Of a DNA stretch of 64,000 bases, positions 24,249 through 36,377 are shown piece after piece. Made by a program: the position numbers and the translations under genes. The notes beneath the pieces were generated by a model. The model worked only from the letters and a program-made list of their open reading frames with translations, did not search any database and was not told where the DNA came from. The first letter of the stretch is position 1. Each line of letters starts with the position of its first letter. This stretch comes from Drosophila pseudoobscura. Lineage: Eukaryota; Arthropoda; Insecta; Diptera; Drosophilidae. The stretch is from the NCBI RefSeq assembly GCF_009870125.1, contig NC_046683.1:3410001-3474000 (forward strand). Direction: 5' to 3'.

Positions 24249-24758
24249 CTATTAAGTGATTGAATTACTTTCGGTGCCAAGCATTCTTCTGCTCATTTGA
24301 ATGGGGCGATGCCTCTACAATCTACGCGTTAAAGCCGCACTGTAATTGAGATGGTAGATCGGTTAAAAGAAGCACCCAAACTGTACATAATATACATATA
24401 GAATAACACGGTGTGACTTATCTGGAAGCCCCCAAGCCAGTGTCAGCCAGTTGACCATGCTTCTGCTGATCTCATCCTGCCGTCAAAGGCATTTGATCTA
24501 GGCGTTTATAGTTGTTCTGTAAAAAGAAGGGCATACAAATTGTAAACTTCAATTAAATGCACATACTTGGCGGTAATCCACTTGGTTGGGGTGCTCTATT
24601 GCTCCCGTTGCTGCTTTACCCAGCTAGGCCATGTTCCCTTTTCCGTCACCTTAAGTCGCATGAAAATATGAAGCCTGGCTTGTGGGTTCATGGGTGTCCG
24701 ATGCTATTTTACATACATTAATACAAAGAAAGTCTTCTACCCCGAAAAAAAACACACA

Positions 24759-25267
24759 TTAATTAATTGAATACAGATGTATTTTCCACACGTTAAGTTG
24801 ACTGCTAGATATGTATACATTTTTGAATGTAAATTGATTCTGCTGGTGACGAGTATCACTATCGGATAGTATGGTGTCCTCAATCTGACGGATCTGAGTC
24901 CCAGTATTTTTATATTCCTTGATTACTTTGGCGCTCGCCAAACAGTAGGGACACTGGCGAAAGTCCATTAGGTAAGCTTCCTGTGGGCACATGGGGTGTT
25001 AGAACATAATCAACCTAAGGAAAATATAGGCAAGAACTTACAGCTGCATGCTTCTCGCATATTGTGGCAACGCGTCCATACAAGTACTGGTGGCAGCTAC
25101 CACACTCGAGGTCCTTCGCTGGACGCTTGCATATGCATGTCTTAATAATATTGTTCTCCGATTGCAGATCGGATCCAATATCCTCCTCTTTTTTCTCCGC
25201 ATTGTTGTTGGCGTCCACGTACAAGCATTTCTTGTCGACCTGTTTCTTAGGTTTAAGGACTGTTACG
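24759..25267 (-). CDS. Cys-rich, probably zinc-binding protein, C-terminal exons
   Basis: Two exons, 25267-25042 and 24980-24759, join across GTAAGT...CACAG to about 149 codons. The middle carries a compact metal-binding pattern: CICKRPAKDLECGSCHQYLY, then CEKH, then MDFRQCPYC (C-x-C, C-x2-C, C-x2-H, C-x2-C). That fits a small zinc ribbon or RING-like fold. I do not recognise the family. No credible ATG lies inside the first block. Its 5' edge coincides with an acceptor-like CTTCGCAG at 25268-25275, exactly where the satellite array starts. So either upstream exons lie beyond the array, making the array intronic, or the gene was truncated by it. The open frame continues into repeat sequence, which supplies a spurious Met at 25317. 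Confidence 0.55.
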
Positions 25268-28200
25268 CTGCGAAGGATCGTCCCAGGATCGCGAGGGTCC
25301 AGACTTTCGAACGGCATCGAAATCTCGACGAAAATCGTGAAAAAAGAGATGTCCTTTTTTCTGATGGCAGTCGAATGGCAGGACTCTCGCGATCACGAAA
25401 AGACATGCCTCGCCCGGATCGGCCACTGCTTTGCCGAGATATAGCTTACAAAAGAAACCAGTATCTCAAAGATATGCAAATCCAAATCTTCTGAAGGCTA
25501 TATCTCAGACAAATAGGGCCAGATCGGCGAAGGACCAACTGTCCCAGGATCGCGAGGACCCAGACTGTCGAACGGCGTCAAAATGTCGACTTCGAAAATG
25601 AGGCCGATTTTTTGAAAATTTAATGATGTAACCATCATGATTTTTTGCGAAAATCGTGAAAAAATTGATGTCCGTTTTTCTGATTTCAGTCGATTTGCAG
25701 GACTCTCGCGATCACGAAAAGACATGCCTCGCCCGGATCGGCCACTGCTTTGCCGAGATATAGCGCATAGAAAAAAACAGTATTTCAAAGATATGCAAAT
25801 CCAAATCTTCTGAAGGCTATATCTCAGACAAATAGGGCCAGATCGGCGAAGGACCAACTGTCCCAGGATCGCGAGGACCCAGACTGTCGAACGACATCAA
25901 AATTGCTGGACTCTCGCGATCACGAAAAGACATGCCTCGCCCGGATCGGCCACTGCTTTGCCGAGATATAGCTTACAGAAGAAACCAGTATCTCAAAGAT
26001 ATGCAAATCCAAATCTTCTGAAGGCTATATCTCAGACAAATAGGGCCAGATCGGCGAAGGACCAACTGTCCCAGGATCGCGAGGACCCAGACTGTCGAAC
26101 GGCGTCAAAATGTCGACTTCGAAAATGAGGCCGATTTTTTGAAAATTTAATGATGTAACCATCATGATTTTTTGCGAAAATCGTGAAAAAATTGATGTCC
26201 GTTTTTCTGATTTCAGTCGATTTGCAGGACTCTCGCGATCACGAAAAGACATGCCTCGCCCGGATCGGCCACTGCTTTGCCGAGATATAGCGCATAGAAA
26301 AAAACAGTATCTCAAAGATATGCAAATCCAAATCTTCTGAAGGCTATATCTCAGACAAATAGGGCCAGATCGGCGAAGGACCAACTGTCCCAGGATCGCG
26401 AGGGCCCAGACTGTCGAACGGCGTCAAAATGTCGACTTCGAAAATGAGGCCGATTTTTTGAAAATTTAATGATGTAACCATCATGATTTTTTGCGAAAAT
26501 CGTGAAAAAATTGATGTCCGTTTTTCTGATTTCAGTCGATTTGCAGGACTCTCGCGATCACGAAAAGACATGCCTCGCCCGGATCGGCCACTGCTTTGCC
26601 GAGATATAGCGCATAGAAAAAAACAGTATTTCAAAGATATGCAAATCCAAATCTTCTGAAGGCTATATCTCAGACAAATAGGGCCAGATCGGCGAAGGAC
26701 CAACTGTCCCAGGATCGCGAGGACCCAGACTGTCGAACGACATCAAAATTGCTGGACTCTCGCGATCACGAAAAGACATGCCTCGCCCGGATCGGCCACT
26801 GCTTTGCCGAGATATAGCTTACAGAAGAAACCAGTATCTCAAAGATATGCAAATCCAAATCTTCTGAAGGCTATATCTCAGACAAATAGGGCCAGATCGG
26901 CGAAGGACCAACTGTCCCAGGATCGCGAGGACCCAGACTGTCGAACGGCGTCAAAATGTCGACTTCGAAAATGAGGCCGATTTTTTGAAAATTTAATGAT
27001 GTAACCATCATGATTTTTTGCGAAAATCGTGAAAAAATTGATGTCCGTTTTTCTGATTTCAGTCGATTTGCAGGACTCTCGCGATCACGAAAAGACATGC
27101 CTCGCCCGGATCGGCCACTGCTTTGCCGAGATATAGCTTACAGAAGAAACCAGTATCTCAAAGATATGCAAATCCAAATCTTCTGAAGGCTATATCTCAG
27201 ACAAATAGGGCCAGATCGGCGAAGGACCAACTGTCCCAGGATCGCGAGGGCCCAGACTGTCGAACGGCGTCAAAATCTCGACTTCGAAAATGAGGCCGAT
27301 TTTTTGAAAATTTAATGATGTAACCATCATGATTTTTTGCGAAAATCGTGAAAAAATTGATGTCCGTTTTTCTGATTTCAGTCGATTTGCAGGACTCTCG
27401 CGATCACGAAAAGACATGCCTCGCCCGGATCGGCCACTGCTTTGCCGAGATATAGCGCATAGAAAAAAACAGTATTTCAAAGATATGCAAATCCAAATCT
27501 TCTGAAGGCTATATCTCAGACAAATAGGGCCAGATCGGCGAAGGACCAACTGTCCCAGGATCGCGAGGACCCAGACTGTCGAACGACATCAAAATTGCTG
27601 GACTCTCGCGATCACGAAAAGACATGCCTCGCCCGGATCGGCCACTGCTTTGCCGAGATATAGCTTACAGAAGAAACCAGTATCTCAAAGATATGCAAAT
27701 CCAAATCTTCTGAAGGCTATATCTCAGACAAATAGGGCCAGATCGGCGAAGGACCAACTGTCCCAGGATCGCGAGGACCCAGACTGTCGAACGGCGTCAA
27801 AATCTCGACTTCGAAAATGAGGCCGATTTTTTGAAAATTTAATGATGTAACCATCATGATTTTTTGCGAAAATCGTGAAAAAATTGATGTCCGTTTTTCT
27901 GATTTCAGTCGATTTGCAGGACTCTCGCGATCACGAAAAGACATGCCTCGCCCGGATCGGCCACTGCTTTGCCGAGATATAGCGCATAGAAAAAAACAGT
28001 ATTTCAAAGATATGCAAATCCAAAACTTCTGAAGGCTATATCTCAGACAAATAGGGCCAGATCGGCGAAGGACAAACTGTCCCAGGATCGCGAGGGCCCA
28101 GACTGTCGAACGGCGTCAAAATCTCGACTTCGAAAATGAGGCCGATTTTTTGAAAATTTAATGATGTAACCATCATGATTTTTTGCGAAAATCGTGAAAA

Positions 28201-31200
28201 AATTGATGTCCGTTTTTCTGATTTCAGTCGATTTGCAGGACTCTCGCGATCACGAAAAGACATGCCTCGCCCGGATCGGCCACTGCTTTGCCGAGATATA
28301 GCGCATAGAAAAAAACAGTATTTCAAAGATATGCAAATCCAAATCTTCTGAAGGCTATATCTCAGACAAATAGGGCCAGATCGGCGAAGGACCAACTGTC
28401 CCAGGATCGCGAGGACCCAGACTGTCGAACGACATCAAAATTGCTGGACTCTCGCGATCACGAAAAGACATGCCTCGCCCGGATCGGCCACTGCTTTGCC
28501 GAGATATAGCGCATAGAAAAAAACAGTATTTCAAAGATATGCAAATCCAAATCTTCTGAAGGCTATATCTCAGACAAATAGGGCCAGATCGGCGAAGGAC
28601 CAACTGTCCCAGGATCGCGAGGACCCAGACTGTCGAACGACATCAAAATTGCTGGACTCTCGCGATCACGAAAAGACATGCCTCGCCCGGATCGGCCACT
28701 GCTTTGCCGAGATATAGCGCATAGAAAAAAACAGTATTTCAAAGATATGCAAATCCAAATCTTCTGAAGGCTATATCTCAGACAAATAGGGCCAGATCGG
28801 CGAAGGACCAACTGTCCCAGGATCGCGAGGACCCAGACTGTCGAACGGCGTCAAAATGTCGACTTCGAAAATGAGGCCGATTTTTTGAAAATTTAATGAT
28901 GTAACCATCATGATTTTTTGCGAAAATCGTGAAAAAATTGATGTCCGTTTTTCTGATTTCAGTCGATTTGCAGGACTCTCGCGATCACGAAAAGACATGC
29001 TTCGCCCGGATCGGCCACTGCTTTGCCGAGATATAGCGCATAGAAAAAAACAGTATTTCAAAGATATGCAAATCCAAATCTTCTGAAGGCTATATCTCAG
29101 ACAAATAGGGCCAGATCGGCGAAGGACCAACTGTCCCAGGATCGCGAGGACCCAGACTGTCGAACGGCGTCAAAATGTCGACTTCGAAAATGAGGCCGAT
29201 TTTTTGAAAATTTAATGATGTAACCATCATGATTTTTTGCGAAAATCGTGAAAAAATTGATGTCCGTTTTTCTGATTTCAGTCGATTTGCAGGACTCTCG
29301 CGATCACGAAAAGACATGCCTCGCCCGGATCGGCCACTGCTTTGCCGAGATATAGCTTACAGAAGAAACCAGTATCTCAAAGATATGCAAATCCAAATCT
29401 TCTGAAGGCTATATCTCAGACAAATAGGGCCAGATCGGCGAAGGACCAACTGTCCCAGGATCGCGAGGACCCAGACTGTCGAACGGCGTCAAAATGTCGA
29501 CTTCGAAAATGAGGCCGATTTTTTGAAAATTTAATGATGTAACCATCATGATTTTTTGCGAAAATCGTGAAAAAATTGATGTCCGTTTTTCTGATTTCAG
29601 TCGATTTGCAGGACTCTCGCGATCACGAAAAGACATGCCTCGCCCGGATCGGCCACTGCTTTGCCGAGATATAGCTTACAGAAGAAACCAGTATCTCAAA
29701 GATATGCAAATCCAAAACTTCTGAAGGCTATATCTCAGACAAATAGGGCCAGATCGGCGAAGGACCAACTGTCCCAGGATCGCGAGGACCCAGACTGTCG
29801 AACGGCGTCAAAATGTCGACTTCGAAAATGAGGCCGATTTTTTGAAAATTTAATGATGTAACCATCATGATTTTTTGCGAAAATCGTGAAAAAATTGATG
29901 TCCGTTTTTCTGATTTCAGTCGATTTGCAGGACTCTCGCGATCACGAAAAGACATGCCTCGCCCGGATCGGCCACTGCTTTGCCGAGATATAGCGCATAG
30001 AAAAAAACAGTATTTCAAAGATATGCAAATCCAAAACTTCTGAAGGCTATATCTCAGACAAATAGGGCCAGATCGGCGAAGGACCAACTGTCCCAGGATC
30101 GCGAGGACCCAGACTGTCGAACGGCGTCAAAATTGCAGGACTCTCGCGATCACGAAAAGACATGCCTCGCCCGGATCGGCCACTGCTTTGCCGAGATATA
30201 GCGCATAGAAAAAAACAGTATCTCAAAGATATGCAAATCCAAATCTTTTGAAGGCTATATCTCAGACAAATAGGGCCAGATCGGCGAAGGTCCAACTGTC
30301 CCAGGATCGCGAGGACCCAGACTGTCGAACGGCGTCAAAATGTCGACTTCGAAAATGAGGCCGATTTTTTGAAAATTTAATGATGTAACCATCATGATTT
30401 TTTGCGAAAATCGTGAAAAAATTGATGTCCGTTTTTCTGATTTTAGTCGATTTGCAGGACTCTCGCGATCACGAAAAGACATGCCTCGCCCGGATCGGCC
30501 ACTGCTTTGCCGAGATATAGCTTACAGAAGAAACCAGTATCTCAAAGATATGCAAATCCAAATCTTCTGAAGGCTATATCTCAGACAAATAGGGCCAGAT
30601 CGGCGAAGGACCAACTGTCCCAGGATCGCGAGGACCCAGACTGTCGAACGACATCAAAATTGCTGGACTCTCGCGATCACGAAAAGACATGCCTCGCCCG
30701 GATCGGCCACTGCTTTGCCGAGATATAGCGCATAGAAAAAAACAGTATCTCAAAGATATGCAAATCCAAATCTTCTGAAGGCTATATCTCAGACAAATAG
30801 GGCCAGATCGGCGAAGGACCAACTGTCCCAGGATCGCGAGGACCCAGACTGTCGAACGACATCAAAATTGCTGGACTCTCGCGATCACGAAAAGACATGC
30901 CTCGCCCGGATCGGCCACTGCTTTGCCGAGATATAGCGCATAGAAAAAAACAGTATTTCAAAGATATGCAAATCCAAATCTTCTGAAGGCTATATCTCAG
31001 ACAAATAGGGCCAGATCGGCGAAGGACCAACTGTCCCAGGATCGCGAGGACCCAGACTGTCGAACGACATCAAAATTGCTGGACTCTCGCGATCACGAAA
31101 AGACATGCCTCGCCCGGATCGGCCACTGCTTTGCCGAGATATAGCTTACAGAAGAAACCAGTATCTCAAAGATATGCAAATCCAAATCTTCTGAAGGCTA

Positions 31201-33560
31201 TATCTCAGACAAATAGGGCCAGATCGGCGAAGGACCAACTGTCCCAGGATCGCGAGGACCCAGACTGTCGAACGGCGTCAAAATGTCGACTTCGAAAATG
31301 AGGCCGATTTTTTGAAAATTTAATGATGTAACCATCATGATTTTTTGCGAAAATCGTGAAAAAATTGATGTCCGTTTTTCTGATTTCAGTCGATTTGCAG
31401 GACTCTCGCGATCACGAAAAGACATGCCTCGCCCGGATCGGCCACTGCTTTGCCGAGATATAGCGCATAGAAAAAAACAGTATTTCAAAGATATGCAAAT
31501 CCAAAACTTCTGAAGGCTATATCTCAGACAAATAGGGCCAGATCGGCGAAGGACCAACTGTCCCAGGATCGCGAGGGCCCAGACTGTCGAACGACATCAA
31601 AATTGCTGGACTCTCGCGATCACGAAAAGACATGCCTCGCCCGGATCGGCCACTGCTTTGCCGAGATATAGCTTACAGAAGAAACCAGTATCTCAAAGAT
31701 ATGCAAATCCAAATCTTCTGAAGGCTATATCTCAGACAAATAGGGCCAGATCGGCGAAGGACCAACTGTCCCAGGATCGCGAGGACCCAGACTGTCGAAC
31801 GACATCAAAATTGCTGGACTCTCGCGATCACGAAAAGACATGCCTCGCCCGGATCGGCCACTGCTTTGCCGAGATATAGCTTACAGAAGAAACCAGTATC
31901 TCAAAGATATGCAAATCCAAATCTTCTGAAGGCTATATCTCAGACAAATAGGGCCAGATCGGCGAAGGACCAACTGTCCCAGGATCGCGAGGACCCAGAC
32001 TGTCGAACGACATCAAAATTGCTGGACTCTCGCGATCACGAAAAGACATGCCTCGCCCGGATCGGCCACTGCTTTGCCGAGATATAGCTTACAGAAGAAA
32101 CCAGTATCTCAAAGATATGCAAATCCAAATCTTCTGAAGGCTATATCTCAGACAAATAGGGCCAGATCGGCGAAGGACCAACTGTCTCAGGATCGTGAGG
32201 ATCCAGACTGTCGAACGGCATCAAAATCTCGACTTCGAAAATGAGGCCGATTTTTTGAAAATTTAATGATGATTTTTTGCGAAAATCGTGAAAAAATTGA
32301 TGTCCGTTTTTCTGATTTCAGTCGATTTGCAGGACTCTCGCGATCACGAAAAGACATGCCTCGCCCGGATCGGCCACTGCTTTGCCGAGATATAGCTTAC
32401 AGAAGAAACCAGTATCTCAAAGATATGCAAATCCAAATCTTCTGAAGGCTATATCTCAGACAAATAGGGCCAGATCGGCGAAGGACCAACTGTCCCAGGA
32501 TCGCGAGGACCCAGACTGTCGAACGGCGTCAAAATGTCGACTTCGAAAATGAGGCCGATTTTTTGAAAATTTAATGATGTAACCATCATGATTTTTTGCG
32601 AAAATCGTGAAAAAATTGATGTCCGTTTCTTCTGATTTCTGTCAATTTGCAGGACTCTCGCGATCACGAAAAGACATTCCTCGCCCGGATCGGCCTCTGC
32701 TTAGCCGAGATATAGCGCATAGAAAAAAACAGTATTTCAAAGATATGCAAATCCAAATCTTCTGAAGGCTATATCTCAGACAAATAGGGCCAGATCGGCG
32801 AAGGACCAACTGTCCCAGGATCGCGAGGACCCAGACTGTCGAACGACATCAAAATTGCTGGACTCTCGCGATCACGAAAAGACATGCCTCGCCCGGATCG
32901 GCCACTGCTTTGCCGAGATATAGCTTACAGAAGAAACCAGTATCTCAAAGATATGCAAATCCAAATCTTCTGAAGGCTATATCTCAGACAAATAGGGCCA
33001 GATCGGCGAAGGACCAACTGTCCCAGGATCGCGAGGGCCCAGTCTGTCGAACGGCATCAAAATCTCGACTTCGAAAATGAGGCCGATTTTTTGAAAATTT
33101 AATGATGATTTTTTGCGAAAATCGTGAAAAAATTGATGTCCTGTTTTCTGATGCCAGTCGATTGGCAGGACTCCCCCGATCACGAAAAGACATGCCTCGC
33201 ACGGATCGGCCACTGCTTTGTCGAGATATAGCGCATAGAAAAAAAACAGTATTTCAAAGATATGCAAATCCAAATCTTCTAAAGGCTATATCTCAGAAAA
33301 ATAGGGCCAGATCGTTGAAGGACCAACTGTCTCAGGATTGCGAGGATTTAGACTGCCGAAATGCATCAAAATCGATGCTGATCGGACGCTGCTTAACCGA
33401 GATATAGCGTTTAGAAATAACCAGTATTTCAAAGATATGCAAATCCAAATCTTCTGAAGGCTATATCTCAGACAAATAGGGCCAGATCGGCGAAGGACCA
33501 ACTGTCCCAGGATCGCGATGACCCAGACTGTCGAACGGCATCAACAGCATCTCGGATCGG
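25268..33560. repeat. Satellite array with two unit lengths, 319 bp and 208 bp
   Basis: About 29 head-to-tail units. Taking GGCTATATCTCAGACAAATA as the phase mark, units begin near 25498, 25817, 26025, 26344, 26663, 26871, 27190, 27509, 27717, 28036, 28355, 28563, 28771, 29090, 29409, 29728, 30047, 30255, 30574, 30782, 30990, 31198, 31517, 31725, 31933, 32141, 32449, 32768, 32977 and 33286. Long (L, 319) and short (S, 208) units differ by one 111-bp block, from after CTGTCGAACG to before GGACTCTCGCG. The order starts L S L L S L L S L L S S and then becomes irregular. Core units are nearly identical; the units after 32141 and the first partial one are more divergent. No transposase or terminal repeats are seen. 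Confidence 0.97.
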
Positions 33561-33857
33561 CCGCTGTTTACTCGAGATATATGTAGCTTACTGAAAAAAA
33601 CCGAACAATCCTACTAAGCAATCGATGTTAGCCATTAAGAGCTTATAGATAAAGATCTGAGCAGCAATGGTCCTACCATCCTAGAGCGAGGATAGATGCA
33701 GGAGGCAAATTCTGCGAACTTTCTGGATTAGATCCCAGGCTCTTTGACTCTGGCGCTCGGCTATTATCCTGTCATCATGAGCGGACATATTTTTAACTAT
33801 ATCTTCCTTCACAGAGGAAAGGATATGACAAAAGGAGTCATACAATTACAGTCATAC
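33561..33857. other. Transition zone after the satellite
   Basis: About 300 bp with fading similarity to the satellite (CTCGAGATATA near 33573) and no open frame or recognisable element. Confidence 0.45.
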
Positions 33858-35197
33858 GATTACAAAAAGGCTTGGCTCGCCTAGATCGGTTCACAAATAG
33901 CGGAGAAAACTAAACATTTTTGATTGGGGAAAATTTCCTTGATCCTTGATAAGGACTCCATCAAATCAGGGACTTTTTTCGATCACAGGAAGCCACCGCA
34001 CGTCCCGATCGGCCCACAAATAGCCGAGAAAAGTGAATATGTATGGTTGGGGCTATTTTAGTCCTTAACGAAGGACCAAGGAGATGTTTCCAATCACGGT
34101 GGGCCATGATACGTCCCGATCGGGCCACAAATAAAGAAGAAAACAAGATATGTCTATTCTCAATCTGCGACCTCTCAAATGGTCAAAATCGAACATTTCA
34201 GATCTCGGATACCAGGCGAACAGAAATTAGCAGAAGGTCGATAGTTTTTTAGAATTGTATTTTTTCGTTTTTTACATCCCAAAAGTATACAATGTTTTCT
34301 AATTTTCTGTGGCCGCTCAAATGGCTAAAATAGCGACCTTCTGCTGGATTCTGTTCGCGTGGTATCCCACGAATTCGAAATTCTCTTTTTTTACCATTTG
34401 AGGGTTTGCAGATTGAGGGTTGTTGTTGTACAACAACAAAAAATGTTTGTACAACAACTGACAACAACAACTTTTCTTGTTTTCTCCGTTATGTGTCTCC
34501 CGACATAGCCGTGCGACGCCTCCCTGTGTTCGTAATAGTTTCCTTGATGCAATGCATTCCTTATCAAGGTCCAAGGATCAAGGATATTTTCTCCAGACAT
34601 GTATATCTTGTTTTCGCACTTACTTGTGGCCCGATAGTGGCGAGCCATTGCCCCCCGTGACCACGAAATTGTCCTTGAACCTTCGGTAAGGACTCCAGCA
34701 TCCTCAACCCTATATATTTAGTTTTCTCGACCAGATCGGGACCTGCGACGGCTTCCTGTGATTGGAAAAATGTCCCTGATTTGATGGAGTCTTTATCAAG
34801 GACCAAGGATCAAGGATATTTTCTCATGCGACGTCTTTCTGGGTTCTGAATTCTTCTCAAGCATTCTCAAGTTCGCATTCTCTAATGCATTCCTTATCAA
34901 CGACCAAGGATCAAGGATATTTTCTCAAGACATATATTGTTTGTTTGTTTGTTTTCTCCCTTATTTGTGGGCTCCAGATTGGCCTGCCATGGCCCACCGT
35001 GATCAGAAAAGTAGTATAGATCCTTCGGCAAGGACTCCAACAACCCCAACCCCAATACATATTCATTTTTTTCGGCTATTTGTGTGCCGATCTGGGCGTG
35101 CGATGGCTTTCTGCTACCGAAAAAGTGTCCCTGATTTGACCAGCGACATTTTCCCCAATAAAAACCGACCTGGGCGTGCCAAGCCTATTTGTAATCG
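33858..35197. repeat. Degenerate fold-back (inverted repeat) element
   Basis: 33858-34148 and the reverse complement of about 34958-35197 are collinear. Both carry, in order, GATTACAAA, AGGCTTGGC, TTGGGGAAAAT, CAAATCAGGGAC, AGCC(A)CGCACG, ATCGGC-CACAAATAGCCGA, AATATGTAT, TTGGGG, and ATCACGGTGGGCCAT. Identity is perhaps 75-80 percent by eye. The centre holds further partial copies (about 34555-34825; CAAGGACCAAGGATCAAGGA) in the orientation of the right arm, and an ACAACAACAA-rich stretch at 34430-34472. No protein-coding capacity is visible. It may be a fold-back transposon remnant or a rearranged relative of the neighbouring satellite. Confidence 0.65.
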
Positions 35198-36377
35198 GGA
35201 TCGTTTCCCCCATAAAGGATACAACAAGAATGATTGTTCAATAGTTTTATTCATCAAAACTTAGCTTAGTATAAATATACAAGTGGAAAATATTTGTATC
35301 TACTATCTAAATGAATAGACTCGTATATCCTTAAACCTAACAACAAGGATATCAACCTAGAATATAGTAGCCCGCGTTGCCTCTCCCTTGGTCGCCATAG
35401 TCCAAGTCCTGTTGTCGATGGTCAGGTCGAAGGATGACGATTGCTTGTTAGGTTCGGATCTTGCAAGGGGTGCGTTTCTCCCCTGTTGGGATACGATTCT
35501 GTCTGGCTGGGATAGGACTCGGTCTGTCTCGAATACGCCTCGGTAATGCTTGGATAGGACTCTGTCTAAAACGCATAATACTTAAAAGCGATCAAAAAGA
35601 GGTACATTATATAGAAAGCAACAAATTGGCTGCCAGATCCTGGATCCCCACACATCAGTTGTCGAGGTCCTCCTTCGTCCTTGACGCCTCCTTCTAGCGA
35701 TGACTACTCAATCCCCCAAGAGTGGGTAGGTCTGTGGAACGGAACAATTCAAAGAGGTGTCTCTCGAACTTCGTCTCTTTAGCATCCTCAGTTCAGGGAT
35801 GAAGGATATCCTTAAGGGAATCCCATGCCTCAGAACCTTAATCAGCACATCTACATATATCATTGGACTCATTGCGGACATTCTTTTGCATGAGTTGTTC
35901 TTTCTTTATTTGTTTGTTTTAGTTTTGTTTAGTGTTAGTTTGTTCTTTTAAATTGAAGCAAAACAATCGTTCGATCTTGAAGTTCAGTATACTAGCACCG
36001 AAGAATATTGTTCTATTGCTACAGAAGGCCGTGGCCGGAGAGATTAATATTGTTCTGACGGGTCCTATTCATGAGACACCTAGCGCGACGATTAGTGTGC
36101 GCCTCGAGATGTTCGGCTAGCTAAGAAAGAGCTGGAAAAATAAAAATATAACGTCTTTTCAAGGATTAAAAATATTTAAAATAAAAATTCAAATATTACA
36201 CAGAGATGGCCCTCAGAAGAAGCTACTTCTAACACTCTTCAAGAGACAATTTTATCATTAGAAAGGAACAATTTGTAGCACTTATAAAATATGTACATAT
36301 ATATGTCATCTTTCCAACTTTAATAGTCGCCTAATCATTCAGGTTAACAACACCCAACCCCTAAGCTAAGAATACGA
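35198..36377. other. Intergenic, no gene seen
   Basis: About 1.2 kb with short open frames only (35461-35697, 35932-36120). A GATAGGACTC(G/T)GTCT motif repeats near 35509-35567. The right end is probably the 3' UTR of the Lon gene. Confidence 0.5.

Noticed and set aside
25498-33273. Recurring minus-strand open frames of 82 or 119 codons in the satellite
   Set aside because: They recur only because the units recur, each overlaps its neighbour, and the unit lengths (319, 208) shift the frame. There is no codon-level constraint and no family resemblance.
25268-33560. CRISPR-like or transposon interpretation of the array
   Set aside because: Units are contiguous with no spacers, are hundreds of bases long, and lack terminal repeats, a transposase or a reverse transcriptase frame. 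It is a tandem satellite in a eukaryotic genome.
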